Below, one piece after another: positions 42,239 to 51,706 of a stretch of 64,000 nucleotides of DNA. Position numbers and translations under genes: made by a program. The notes below the pieces were generated by a model. The model was not told the origin of the DNA. It ran no database searches and saw only the letters and a list, made by a program, of their open reading frames with translations. The number at the start of each line of letters is the position of its first letter. Position 1 is the stretch's first letter. The stretch is from Tissierella sp. MB52-C2 (lineage in GTDB: Bacteria; Bacillota; Clostridia; Tissierellales; Tissierellaceae), in NCBI RefSeq assembly GCF_030931715.1, contig NZ_CP133261.1:1302001-1366000 (forward strand), written 5' to 3'.

Positions 42239-43774
42239 ATGAGCTTATTAGAAATTAAAAATTTGTCTCATACTTATGGAGACAAGATATTATATAAAAA
42301 TGAATCTCTTGTATTGTTCAAAGGAGAACATATGGGTATTGTAGGACAGAATGGTACAGGAAAAAGCACCTTAATTGGAATAATGTCGGGAGAAATTATT
42401 CACGATAAGGGGAGTATTGCTTGGCAGCCAAACATAAAACTTGGACATCTTGACCAACATGCAGTTGTTCTAGGAGAATACACAGTTACAGAGTACTTGA
42501 AAACAGCATTTCAAAATTTATATATTTTAGAAGAAAGAATGAACAAGCTGTATGAGAAATATACTTTTACTGGTAATGAAAAAGATTTATTACAAGCAGC
42601 AGAGTGTCAAACTATTTTGGAAACTCAAGAATTCTATCTTATAGAGTCACGAATAGAAAAGGTAATGAATGGACTTGGACTATCTGTCATTGGTGGGGAT
42701 AGACTGATTTCAAAGTTAAGTGGCGGTCAACGAGCAAAAGTAATTCTTGCGAAGCTACTGCTGGAAGAACCAGATGTGTTATTGCTTGATGAACCTACAA
42801 ATTTTTTGGATAAGGAGCATGTTCTGTGGCTTTCAGAATATCTGTCTGCATTTCCTAATGCGTTTGCTGTGGTTTCCCACGACTATGATTTTCTTGAAAA
42901 GATTTCTAGTTGTATTTGTGATATTGACGGAGGAATAATCAGAAAATATACGGGAAAATATTCTGATTTTCTAAAACAAAAAGAGCACATAAGAGAGGAG
43001 CATATTCGTAGATATTATGCTCAACAGCAGCAGATTAAAAAGACTGAGGAATTTATCCGCAAGAATATTGCAGGTGTAAACAGTAAAAATGCCAAGGGAA
43101 GACGGAAACAACTTGAACGTATGGAACGAATATCTCCTCCTTCTGTTACAAATTCAAAGCCTGATTTTTGCTTCCTAGAAAGTCCTAGTTCAGCACATGA
43201 AGTGTTAAAAGTAAAAAATCTTGAGGTAGGTTATTACTATTCCTTATTCTCACCTTTAAACTTTACTATAAATGGTGGCCAAAAGATTGTGATTACAGGT
43301 TTTAATGGAATCGGAAAATCTACCTTGCTTAAAACCTTAACTGGATATATTAAAAAAATATCAGGTGAGTTTATGTTTGATAATTCTGTGAGAGTTGGAT
43401 ATTATGAGCAGGATATTATATGGGAAAATCCCTCACTTACACCCATTGAGATAATCACTAAATACTATCCGTCTCTAAATATCAAAGAGGTACGCCGCCA
43501 GCTCTCACGATGTGGTATAAGCAATGATCATGCAATACAGGCAGTGTCAACATTAAGTGGAGGTGAGCAGGCAAAAGTGAAGTTATGCAAGCTAATGCTA
43601 TCTCCTTGTAACTTTTTAATTCTTGATGAACCGACAAATCATCTGGACTCTGCTGCTAAAGAGGCGCTTCAAAATAGCTTAAAAAATTTTGGAGGTACTG
43701 TGTTGATAGTATGTCACGAAGAAGCATTTTATCGTTCGTGGGTAAACAGGGTAATAAACATAGAACTAATATAA
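42239..43774 (+). CDS. ABC-F ATPase, antibiotic-resistance (ribosome-protection) type
   Basis: 511-residue ABC-F protein: two ATPase domains in one chain and no membrane helices. Domain 1 has Walker A GQNGTGKST near residue 36, signature LSGGQRAKV and Walker B LLLDEPTNFLD. Domain 2 has GFNGIGKST near 357, LSGGEQAKV and LILDEPTNHLD. The linker between them, rich in charged helix (YYAQQQQIKKTEEFIRK onward), is the ARD that reaches into the ribosomal peptidyl-transferase region in Lsa/Vga/Msr-type proteins. Length and the attenuator leader favour an antibiotic-protection role over housekeeping ABC-F. Which drug class cannot be told from sequence. Confidence 0.88.
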   Translation: MSLLEIKNLSHTYGDKILYKNESLVLFKGEHMGIVGQNGTGKSTLIGIMSGEIIHDKGSIAWQPNIKLGHLDQHAVVLGEYTVTEYLKTAFQNLYILEERMNKLYEKYTFTGNEKDLLQAAECQTILETQEFYLIESRIEKVMNGLGLSVIGGDRLISKLSGGQRAKVILAKLLLEEPDVLLLDEPTNFLDKEHVLWLSEYLSAFPNAFAVVSHDYDFLEKISSCICDIDGGIIRKYTGKYSDFLKQKEHIREEHIRRYYAQQQQIKKTEEFIRKNIAGVNSKNAKGRRKQLERMERISPPSVTNSKPDFCFLESPSSAHEVLKVKNLEVGYYYSLFSPLNFTINGGQKIVITGFNGIGKSTLLKTLTGYIKKISGEFMFDNSVRVGYYEQDIIWENPSLTPIEIITKYYPSLNIKEVRRQLSRCGISNDHAIQAVSTLSGGEQAKVKLCKLMLSPCNFLILDEPTNHLDSAAKEALQNSLKNFGGTVLIVCHEEAFYRSWVNRVINIELI

Positions 43775-44128
43775 GTATTGATAATCCAAATTAGGAATGT
43801 GAGATTAATAGTACGAACTTCTATATTTAAACGAATATCAAAAAAAATAGGAACGATTAAGTGAAAGGTTTTTAATTAAATATCTAGATGTATAATAAAT
43901 TCCCTCAAACTAATGCTTGAGGGAATTTATTATACACACAAAAACATACTTTAGAGATATTCATATATATTGTAATTTAATATATATTATAATATATATG
44001 TACAAAATGTAAAAAATGAGAGAATTTATATGGAGATTACTTACAATATAGGATAAATTTGTATCTTGGTTTTAGAGGTATTGTTTTATAGTATATGATT
44101 TAATATATTAGGGTAGGAGTCAGGAATT
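43775..44128. other. Intergenic stretch with terminator, no gene
   Basis: AT-rich, containing the terminator at 43891-43934. Otherwise nothing supportable. Confidence 0.5.
43891..43934. terminator. Perfect 18-bp-arm hairpin, terminator
   Basis: TATAATAAATTCCCTCAA (43891-43908) pairs perfectly with 43917-43934. The core AAATTCCCTCAA is shared with the terminator at 58461. Confidence 0.8.
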
Positions 44129-44218
44129 ATGATAATCAAACTAGAGAAAAATATTAATCAAAAACAACTTGAAGTATTTATAATACGAATTAGAAAGGAA
44201 AAATCAAATATAAATTGA
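44129..44218 (+). other. 29-codon ORF, possible gene remnant
   Basis: ATG 44129, with GTAGGAG somewhat far upstream, encodes a short frame starting MIIKLEKNINQKQLEVF. It vaguely recalls the N-terminus of DAHP-synthase-type proteins (MIIV-, KxN) but stops at 29 residues. Likely debris. Confidence 0.25.
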
Positions 44219-44368
44219 AAAATAATAAAAAAATTGTTATATATCAATTAATATTTAGCTACAAAAATTTTCTCTTGTCACTCGACTTATTTATGTTATA
44301 TTATAGGAATATCTATTAATGTTAGAACACGCAATTTATTGAAAATATTAAAACTATTGAGGTGTTAA

Positions 44369-44809
44369 ATGAAAGATAATATTCTAGTCTTGGAAGCTAA
44401 ACAATCAAATTATGAAGAATTACGGGAGATATTCTTTACTGTTCGTCAAAATGCTTTTCACTGGATAGAACCAGAAATTTTGAAACTATCGGACTTTGAT
44501 GAAAGTACAAAGGATGAACTAATATTAGTTGCATCAATAGGAGATAAAATTGTTGGGTTTGTATCAATTTGGGTACCAGATAAATTTATTCATAATCTAT
44601 TTATATTACAGGACTTTCAAGGTAAAGGTATTGGAACGGCTCTTGTTAATGAAGCCATAAAAAGGGTAGGACTACCATTAACCTTAAAATGCGTAAAATC
44701 AAATACTAAGGCTCTTAATTATTATAAATCTCACAATTGGAAAATCGAAAAAGAAGAAATGAGCAATGAAGTGCTATATTATTTAATGAAATATAGCAAT
44801 CAATCATAA
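44369..44809 (+). CDS. GNAT-family N-acetyltransferase
   Basis: 146-residue GNAT enzyme transferring acetyl from acetyl-CoA to an unknown amine. The acetyl-CoA loop is FQGKGIGTALVNEAIKR near residues 88-104, preceded by beta strands KIVGFVSIWV and FIHNLFILQD, and followed by LKCVKSNTKALNYYKSHNW. It is of normal single-domain length. A short gap separates it from a second, unrelated-branch GNAT gene in the same direction. Confidence 0.88.
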   Translation: MKDNILVLEAKQSNYEELREIFFTVRQNAFHWIEPEILKLSDFDESTKDELILVASIGDKIVGFVSIWVPDKFIHNLFILQDFQGKGIGTALVNEAIKRVGLPLTLKCVKSNTKALNYYKSHNWKIEKEEMSNEVLYYLMKYSNQS

Positions 44810-44842
44810 ATGAATATATTATATAGTTAAGGGGGAGAAAAT

Positions 44843-45385
44843 ATGGATACAAGTTTATTTCATTCATTGGAAGGTAAAAATATCTGCTTTAAATCATTAA
44901 GTACAAATGATGCTGAGGAGATACATAGTTATGCATCAGATGAGGAGGTTTCACGTTTTATCGGCTGGAATTTAATGAATACCTTGGATGAAACTCGTGA
45001 GTATATTGAAACAATGTTAAAACGTGAGTCAGCAGGGACTCATTTATATGCCTCCATTGTTCTAAAATCAACCCAGGCAATTATAGGGACTGCCATGATT
45101 TTCAATTTTGACCAAAAATCAAACCATGCTGAAATTGGTTATGTTTTTCATAAAGAACATTGGGGCAAGGGCTATGGCTCAGAGAGCGTTGCTTTAATGA
45201 GTGATTTCGCATTTAGATCACTCAATCTTCACAAACTCCATGCCACTGTAGTGGATGCAAATATTGGTTCTGCCCGTATACTTGAAAAGAACGGGTATGA
45301 GTTAGAGGGACGATTAAAAGACTACTATCTTATAGAAGATAAATATTACGATGCATTACTTTTTGGCAAAGTTCAAACTAAATAA
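44843..45385 (+). CDS. GNAT acetyltransferase of the RimJ/RimL type
   Basis: 180-residue GNAT of the RimJ/RimL/YjcK group that acetylates protein N-termini or other amines. Seen: ICFKSLSTNDAEEIHSYASD at the start, IGTAMIFNFDQKSNHAEIGY, the coenzyme-A loop KEHWGKGYGSESVALMSDF and LHATVVDANIGSARILEKNG, followed by LKDYYLIEDKYYDALLFG. All in family order and complete. AGGGGGAG is the ribosome site. It may be co-transcribed with the preceding GNAT gene, 33 bp away. Confidence 0.88.
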   Translation: MDTSLFHSLEGKNICFKSLSTNDAEEIHSYASDEEVSRFIGWNLMNTLDETREYIETMLKRESAGTHLYASIVLKSTQAIIGTAMIFNFDQKSNHAEIGYVFHKEHWGKGYGSESVALMSDFAFRSLNLHKLHATVVDANIGSARILEKNGYELEGRLKDYYLIEDKYYDALLFGKVQTK

Positions 45386-45394
45386 ACTAAACTG

Positions 45395-45450
45395 GATGCA
45401 AAAAATATTAATTAGCTAAGAATGATATTATTTTGCATCTTTTGATTTTT
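45395..45450 (+). terminator. Terminator after the GNAT pair
   Basis: GATGCAAAA (45395-45403) pairs with TTTTGCATC (45431-45439), then a T-rich run. Confidence 0.75.
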
Positions 45451-45560
45451 TGAATATTTTCTTTTACAATGAAATTAAATTAAATAAGTGGTTATAAATT
45501 AAAAGATATAATATAAATAGAGAATAAGACTATATAACTTATATAGGGGGTATAAATGGA

Positions 45561-46292
45561 ATGAAACAAAATAAGTATGATGATAAAACATTCTTTGAGA
45601 AATACAGTAAAATGGATCGTTCTGTGAAAGGACTTGCTGGTGCAGGTGAATGGAAAACTCTTGAATCAATGTTACCTGAGTTTAAGGATAAACGTGTTCT
45701 GGATTTAGGATGTGGATTTGGCTGGCATTGCCAATATGCTATAGAGCATGGTGCTAGAACTGTTACTGGGGTTGATATTTCAGAAAAAATGCTTACAGTA
45801 GCAAAAGAAAAAACAAATAAAAATATAAGTTATATCTGTAGGCCCATAGAGGATATTTCTTTTAATGAAAATTCCTTTGATATAGTAATTAGTTCACTAG
45901 CTTTTCATTATATTAAGTCATTTGAAGAAATTATAAAAAAAGTATCCCAGTGTCTTGTACATGGTGGAGATCTTGTTTTCTCCGTAGAACATCCAGTTTT
46001 TACAGCTTATGGAACTCAAGATTGGTATTATGATGAGAAGGGGAATATTCTACATTTTCCTATTGATAATTACTTTTTTGAAGGTGAAAGAAACGCTAAT
46101 TTTCTTGGAGAAGAAGTAGTCAAATATCATAAAACACTTACAACCTATTTAAATGTTTTATTAAAGGAAGGTTTTGAAATAACAGGAATTGTAGAACCGC
46201 AACCGTCAGAAGAGTTACTTCATACTGTTGAAGGAATGCAAGATGAGCTTCGTAGACCAATAATGCTGATTGTTTCTGCAAAGAGAAAATAA
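45561..46292 (+). CDS. Class I SAM-dependent methyltransferase
   Basis: 243-residue Rossmann-fold methyltransferase. The SAM motif I is RVLDLGCGFGWHCQYAIEHG near residue 45, motif II GVDISEKMLTVAKE, and motif post-II FDIVISSLAFHYIKSFEEI. The C-terminal half (SVEHPVFTAYGTQDWYYDEKG, then YFFEGERN) matches a group of small-molecule methyltransferases of unknown substrate common in Firmicutes. Complete length. It stands alone between terminators. Confidence 0.87.
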   Translation: MKQNKYDDKTFFEKYSKMDRSVKGLAGAGEWKTLESMLPEFKDKRVLDLGCGFGWHCQYAIEHGARTVTGVDISEKMLTVAKEKTNKNISYICRPIEDISFNENSFDIVISSLAFHYIKSFEEIIKKVSQCLVHGGDLVFSVEHPVFTAYGTQDWYYDEKGNILHFPIDNYFFEGERNANFLGEEVVKYHKTLTTYLNVLLKEGFEITGIVEPQPSEELLHTVEGMQDELRRPIMLIVSAKRK

Positions 46293-46530
46293 ATTATATT
46301 ATAGAAAAGAAGTAATTATTTTATCATTAATTAAATTACATTCTTTAGATTATGAAATAGTATAAGGTCCAGAAATCCTATGTAATAATGTATTCTCTCT
46401 TATTAATATATATTAGACTGTTACTTTCCTATTCTTACAAAATTGTTAGGAGATTGTAAGGTAAATGAATGGCAAATGTATGGTCTATATAATATAATTA
46501 ATTAGTAGAATACGAAAGGGGCAGGTGGAG

Positions 46531-47208
46531 ATGAAAAAGAAAATAATTGTTTTAATTATATGTATTTTTCTCATCGGCATTTTTGCATTAGGTGTATTTA
46601 CAGCTCCAACTATTATTACTGGATATGAAATGTATAAATCTGCTATAAATGACACAAATCTTGAAGATGCAATTAACCAAGTTAGAGATGATGAAAATTA
46701 TATAGAACTTGATAAAATATCGGATGACTATTTAGAACTTGTATTAAAGTCAGAGGATAAGCGATTTCATTATCATTTTGGCATTGACTTTATTGCAATA
46801 GGAAGGGCTATGCACAATAATTTAAAAGCTCACTCCTTGGTACAGGGAGGAAGTACAATAACTCAGCAGCTGGCGAAAAATTTATATTTTTCCTTTGATA
46901 AAAAGTATGAACGTAAGATTGCAGAGATGTTTGTGGCAATTGATCTTGAAAAGATGTTAACAAAAGATGAGATACTGGAATTATACTGTAATATCGCCTA
47001 TTTTGGTGAGGGATGCTATGGAATTAAAGAAGCTGCTAATTATTATTACGGGGTAGAGCCCATTGAATTATCAACTGAGCAATCATATGCTTTAGTGCAT
47101 ACGCTGAAAAGTCCAAACAATTATAATCCAAATGTTTATAAACCGGTAGCAGTCCATAAGTTTTTATCTTATGACTGGGCAGGTGGGATTTTGAGTACTG
47201 CTATATGA
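46531..47208 (+). CDS. Monofunctional GT51 peptidoglycan glycosyltransferase
   Basis: 225-residue type-II membrane protein: signal-anchor helix at residues 5-27, then a GT51 (class A PBP glycosyltransferase) domain alone. Catalytic-site motifs are complete: SEDKRFHYHFGID with the first Glu, QGGSTITQQLAKNLYF, and EILELYCNIAYFGEG with the second Glu. There is no transpeptidase domain, so it polymerises lipid II into glycan strands outside the membrane without cross-linking, like MtgA. Start ATG 46531 is preferred over GTG 46525 because the ribosome site (AAAGGGG) lies at normal distance. A terminator follows. Confidence 0.85.
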   Translation: MKKKIIVLIICIFLIGIFALGVFTAPTIITGYEMYKSAINDTNLEDAINQVRDDENYIELDKISDDYLELVLKSEDKRFHYHFGIDFIAIGRAMHNNLKAHSLVQGGSTITQQLAKNLYFSFDKKYERKIAEMFVAIDLEKMLTKDEILELYCNIAYFGEGCYGIKEAANYYYGVEPIELSTEQSYALVHTLKSPNNYNPNVYKPVAVHKFLSYDWAGGILSTAI

Positions 47209-47239
47209 TGAGAATAATACAAATGTTTTATTAATGTTT

Positions 47240-47273
47240 ACACTACCCAGGTCAATCCTAGGTAGTGTTTTTT
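47240..47273. terminator. Terminator between GT51 and deacetylase genes
   Basis: ACACTACC (47240-47247) pairs with GGTAGTGT (47261-47268), then TTTTT. It overlaps the 3' end of the convergent deacetylase. Confidence 0.85.
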
Positions 47274-48016
47274 AATTTGCCAATGAAAACACTAAATTCA
47301 TCTAAAGAATTAATATATATTCTATTTATGGCGTAAATTCCATTGCTTTTCTTAGCTGTCTTTTCTTTTGTCGTAAAGCCCATCAAATATCCTGCATCTT
47401 TAACAGCCTTAATAGTATCTTCATTATATTTTCCATAAGGATAAGATATATAATTAACTTTTTTGTTTAGAAGTTTTTCTAAATATTCCTTAGATTTATT
47501 TATAGTCTCTAGCTGTTTTTCATAGGTGAGTTTATCTAATTCTATATGTTGACATGTATGATCTTGAATGTCTATTCCATTGTTTTGAAGTTCCTTAATC
47601 TGCTGTGAATTCAAGTAATTATTATCTTCATCAATGGTATCAGTAATAACGAAAATTGTAGCCTTTATCCCAAATTCTTTAAGTATTGGATATGCATACT
47701 TATAATTGTCTGCATATCCATCATCAAAGGTTATAACCACAGATTTTTCAGGTATCGGGAGGTTTTTATTAAATATTTCATATAATTCATTTAAAGTAAG
47801 AACTGTGTAATTATTTTCTTTTATATATTGAATTTGTTTTCTAAATTCTTCTGGGTTCATTATTAGTCCATTATTGTCAGCATAACCTACGGAATGATAC
47901 ATAAGTATATTTATTCCTTATACGGTATTATTTGAAAAGGCTAAAGCTGGTTTATTAAAATACATTAAACTTAAAATAGTAACTATAAATACAGATACTT
48001 TCCTAATGTTAATCAT
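47258..48016 (-). pseudogene. Polysaccharide deacetylase interrupted by a nonsense codon after the signal peptide
   Basis: The gene should start at ATG 48016 (GGAG upstream) and encode a signal peptide MINIRKVSVFIVTILS ending LALAFSNN, then GINILMYHSVGYADNNG, the classical start of a secreted NodB-type deacetylase. Codon 33 (47920-47918) is TAA instead of, most simply, AAA. The remaining frame from ATG 47902 still codes for 214 residues with VITFDDGYADNYKY (catalytic Asp and metal Asp) and SYPYGKYNEDT. If made from the internal ATG the enzyme would lack its signal and stay inside. Members trim acetyl groups from peptidoglycan or exopolysaccharide. A sequencing error is an alternative. Confidence 0.82.
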
Positions 48017-48312
48017 GTTTTTCTCCAAAAATAAATTGTATTTTATACTTATTGATCAATTCTAACTATATTTATTATTGGTTTTGAAGTTCTAATATAT
48101 TCACAATAAGAAATAGAAATTAAGTAAAATCATGACAGCAGTAAAATTTTTACAGGAGAATTTTTGATTAAAAAAAACGTAGCTAATTAAGGATAATAGA
48201 TACATTATAGGGAATAACTATTATGCAACAAATAATATTCTTTACAAGAAGAACTTTAAAATATTCAAACATAATATTACAATTTCTATAAAAATACCGT
48301 AGGAGGAATAAA
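48017..48312. other. Intergenic stretch, no gene seen
   Basis: About 300 bp of AT-rich DNA. It must carry the promoters of the divergent deacetylase and PepD genes, but no consensus pair stands out. Confidence 0.4.
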
Positions 48313-49749
48313 ATGTCTAATTTACAAAATATAGAACCCAAAAAAGTATTTCATTGGTTTTATGAGTTAAATCAAATTCCAAGATGCTCTGGTAATGAAA
48401 AGATGGTTAGTGACTTTCTTATAAATTTTGCAAAAGAGAGAAACTTAGAAGCGTATCAGGATGAGATGTACAATGTCATAATAAAAAAGGCAGCATCAGA
48501 GGGATATGAGAATTCCGATCCTGTAATTATTCAGGGACATATGGATATGGTTTGTATAAAGGGAGAAGGTTCTAATCATGATTTCACAAAAGATCCTATT
48601 GAAATGATAATAGAAGGAGATACCATGAGGGCAAATAATACTACTCTAGGAGGCGATGATGGTATAGCAGTTGCTTATGGCCTTGCCATAGTAGATTCTG
48701 ATAATTTAAAACATCCTCCCCTTGAAGTATTAATTACCACCAATGAGGAAACTGGTATGGATGGAGTTCATGCTTTAACTAATGAGCATCTATCTGGAAA
48801 AATTCTTTTAAACATAGATTCTGAAGAAGAAGGAATATTTTTAGTAAGCTGCGCTGGGGGCGCGAATAAAATTACAACTTTTGAACTTCAAAGAGAAAAA
48901 AGAGATGGTGATGGTTTAGAAATTAAAATTTCTGGCTTAAAGGGCGGTCACTCTGGTATGGAGATAATTAAGCAAAGAGGCAATGCCATCAAACTACTTG
49001 GTAGAATTTTAGAAGAATGTAATATGACAAGCAATATAAGGCTATCTAAAATAGAGGGTGGAACTAAGCATAATGCCATACCAAGTGATGCAAGTGCAGT
49101 TATTTTAGTAGAGGATAAAGAAGTTGTAAAAAAGATTATTAAAGATCTTGCACAGGATTTAAAAGAAGAATATCGAGTAGAAGATAGCGGATTAAATATT
49201 GATGTAAAGGAAGTAAAGGTTGAAGATGTCTATACTAAAGAATTAAATGCTGATTTAATTGACTATATTATGATGGTTCCAGATGGTGTCCAATATATGT
49301 CTAAGGATATAGATGGGTTGGTACAAACTAGTCTAAATAATGCTATTATTGAAGAAAAAAATAATAGTATAGAAATAACTGCTTCTGTACGTTCAGCATC
49401 TAGCAGTTCCTTAAGACAAATCCTAAATATTCTTTCGGTTATTGCAAGAAGGACTAATGCAAAAACAGAGGAAAAAAGTGCATATCCTGCTTGGCAATTT
49501 GATAAAGATTCTAAAATTCGTGAAAAAGCAGTCAAGGTATATGAAGAATTATTTGATAAAAAGGCAGAAGTCAGTGCTATCCATGCAGGGCTTGAATGTG
49601 GTCTTTTAAAGGAAATATTGCCAGATACTGATATGATAAGTTTTGGACCAAATTTGTACGATGTGCATACTGAAAAAGAGCATTTAAGTATTTCTTCTGT
49701 GCAGAGAGTATGGGAATTTCTTATAAAATTACTGGAAGATTTAAAATAG
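48313..49749 (+). CDS. pepD: Aminoacyl-histidine dipeptidase (PepD family, M20)
   Basis: 478-residue M20 zinc dipeptidase that hydrolyses Xaa-His and other dipeptides in the cytoplasm. Metal and catalytic motifs in order: IIQGHMDMVC near residue 78, TLGGDDGIAVAYG with bridging Asp near 117, ITTNEETGMDGVHAL with the catalytic Glu, and CGGAN-like region SCAGGANKIT. The lid domain carries GLKGGHSGMEI, and the final metal His is near FGPNLYDVHTEKEHL. Length matches the family. It leads an operon with an OPT transporter 22 bp downstream, so imported peptides are probably cleaved by it. Confidence 0.93.
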   Translation: MSNLQNIEPKKVFHWFYELNQIPRCSGNEKMVSDFLINFAKERNLEAYQDEMYNVIIKKAASEGYENSDPVIIQGHMDMVCIKGEGSNHDFTKDPIEMIIEGDTMRANNTTLGGDDGIAVAYGLAIVDSDNLKHPPLEVLITTNEETGMDGVHALTNEHLSGKILLNIDSEEEGIFLVSCAGGANKITTFELQREKRDGDGLEIKISGLKGGHSGMEIIKQRGNAIKLLGRILEECNMTSNIRLSKIEGGTKHNAIPSDASAVILVEDKEVVKKIIKDLAQDLKEEYRVEDSGLNIDVKEVKVEDVYTKELNADLIDYIMMVPDGVQYMSKDIDGLVQTSLNNAIIEEKNNSIEITASVRSASSSSLRQILNILSVIARRTNAKTEEKSAYPAWQFDKDSKIREKAVKVYEELFDKKAEVSAIHAGLECGLLKEILPDTDMISFGPNLYDVHTEKEHLSISSVQRVWEFLIKLLEDLK

Positions 49750-49771
49750 ATAAACATAGGAGGAACTTATC

Positions 49772-51706
49772 ATGGCAAATGATTCAAAAAAATTATCTAA
49801 GCAAGCATATGGTGGGGTAGAGGGAGAGGATTATATTCCCTTTATCCCTACAACTGAGATTATTCCTGAAGCGACGGGTTATTCAATAATTATGGGCATT
49901 ATATTTGCAATGATATTTGCCGCGGCAAACACCTATCTAGGACTTAAGGTAGGGCTTACTATTTCTGCAGGTATTCCAGGAGCAATTCTTGCAACAGGAT
50001 TATTAAAATCAATATTTAGAAGAAATAGTATACTAGAAGCAAACTATGTAGCATCTCTAGCAGCTGTGGGAGAATCCATCGCTGGCGGTATTATATTTGT
50101 ATTGCCCGCTATTATATTAATAGGATTCAATCTTTCACTTACTACAGTTGCATTGGTTACTGTTATCGGTGGAATTATGGGTGTATACTTTATAACTCCC
50201 GTTCGTAAATACTTAATAGTACAAGAACATGGAAATTTAATTTATCCAGAGTCCATGGCTCAGGCTGAGGTTTTAGTAAATGCAAATCAAGGTGGTCAAG
50301 GATTTAAATCTGTATTAAAGGGTCTCGGAGTAGGTCTTGGATACAAGGTGGCATCTGGAGGTCTTGGTCTATGGAACGAAACAGCTTCATATACCATAGT
50401 TGCCTACCAAGGAACTATGATTGGTATGGATACCTTAGCATCTCTTTTGGGAGTTGGATTTATAGTTGGAACAGGTACTTCAATATTAATGTTTGCAGGT
50501 TCTGTTGTAGCATGGCTTGGGCTTATTCCCCTAATAAAGTTTTTTGGAGTCCTTGCGCCTACACCTATATTTCCATCTACTATGCTAATTTCTGAAATGT
50601 CAGCTACAGAGATTTGGTCTAATTATATTAAATATATAGGAGCAGGCGCTGTGGCCATGGGAGGATTCATTTCATTAGCTAGATCTCTACCTACTATTAT
50701 CACTTCCTTTAAAGAAGCTATGGGTGGTTTTGGAAAAGGTGAGAAATCTTATGATAGAACAAATGAAGAAGCACCAATTATATGGGTATTGGCAGCAGCT
50801 ATATTTGGATTTTTGCTAACTTGGCTTGTTCCTTCTATAGGTGCAGGTCCAGTAGGTGCAATCCTTGCTATATTCTTTTCATTTTTCTTTTCAGTTGTTT
50901 CAGCTAGGATGGTTGGAGTAATAGGAGCAAGTAATAATCCTGTATCTGGTATGACTATTGCAACACTTCTTGTTATAGCTTCAGTATATAAGGCTATGGG
51001 AGCTACTGGAACTGAAGGTATGAGAACAGTCCTATTGGCTGCTGGTATAGTCTGCGTTGCAATAGCCGTTGGAGGAGGAGTAGCTCAGTCTTTAAAGGCT
51101 ACATATATCCTAGGCGGCAGCCCTAAAAAGATTCAACACGGTATGTTTATATCATTAGCTATAGCTTCATTTATAGCTGGAGCCACTGTATTGCTTTTAC
51201 ACAATGCCTATGGAATAGGCTCTGAGCAAGTTACAGCTCCTCAGGCAACACTGATGAGGTTAATTGCAGAGGGTATCATGACAGGACAGCTTCCTTGGAC
51301 TCTTGTAATCATAGGAGCTGTAATTGCACTATTTTGTGCCTTTGCAGGTCTTCCTATTCTACCAGTTGCTTTAGGTATTTATTTACCAATATCTTTAAAT
51401 AGTGCTATTTTCTTTGGTGGGATTATACGTAAACTTGTAGAAGTTAGATTCAAAAAAGATGAATCTAGTTTAGATTTGGCTGTAGAAAGAGGGACTTTAA
51501 TCGCTTCAGGCCTTGTTGCTGGAGATGCCCTTACAGGTATAATAATCGGTATATTTGCTGCCCTAAATATTAAAACTGACTTTCTTGCAGGCATTATTCC
51601 AAATGAAGCATTTAAAAATCTAGTAAGTCTAGGAATATTTGTAGCCCTTGCTGCTTGGTTATATAGTTACTCTTGTAGACTTAGAAGGAATGGTGAAAAT
51701 GCATAA
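49772..51706 (+). CDS. OPT-family oligopeptide transporter
   Basis: 644-residue membrane protein with roughly fifteen predicted helices, of the bacterial OPT (oligopeptide transporter) family. Characteristic segments: FIPTTEIIPEATGYSIIMGI at the N-terminus, NTYLGLKVGLTISAGIPGAI, VGESIAGGIIFVLPA, and GASNNPVSGMTIATLLVIAS. It imports small peptides with protons. Directly downstream of PepD (AGGAGG site, 22 bp) and overlapped by the PqqD-like gene, which suggests a peptide-uptake operon. Pairing of OPT with a dipeptidase is known in amino-acid-fermenting Clostridia. Confidence 0.92.
   Translation: MANDSKKLSKQAYGGVEGEDYIPFIPTTEIIPEATGYSIIMGIIFAMIFAAANTYLGLKVGLTISAGIPGAILATGLLKSIFRRNSILEANYVASLAAVGESIAGGIIFVLPAIILIGFNLSLTTVALVTVIGGIMGVYFITPVRKYLIVQEHGNLIYPESMAQAEVLVNANQGGQGFKSVLKGLGVGLGYKVASGGLGLWNETASYTIVAYQGTMIGMDTLASLLGVGFIVGTGTSILMFAGSVVAWLGLIPLIKFFGVLAPTPIFPSTMLISEMSATEIWSNYIKYIGAGAVAMGGFISLARSLPTIITSFKEAMGGFGKGEKSYDRTNEEAPIIWVLAAAIFGFLLTWLVPSIGAGPVGAILAIFFSFFFSVVSARMVGVIGASNNPVSGMTIATLLVIASVYKAMGATGTEGMRTVLLAAGIVCVAIAVGGGVAQSLKATYILGGSPKKIQHGMFISLAIASFIAGATVLLLHNAYGIGSEQVTAPQATLMRLIAEGIMTGQLPWTLVIIGAVIALFCAFAGLPILPVALGIYLPISLNSAIFFGGIIRKLVEVRFKKDESSLDLAVERGTLIASGLVAGDALTGIIIGIFAALNIKTDFLAGIIPNEAFKNLVSLGIFVALAAWLYSYSCRLRRNGENA

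Noticed and set aside
49263-49757. 164-codon open frame antisense to PepD
   Set aside because: No start signal and no family features; PepD is complete on the other strand.
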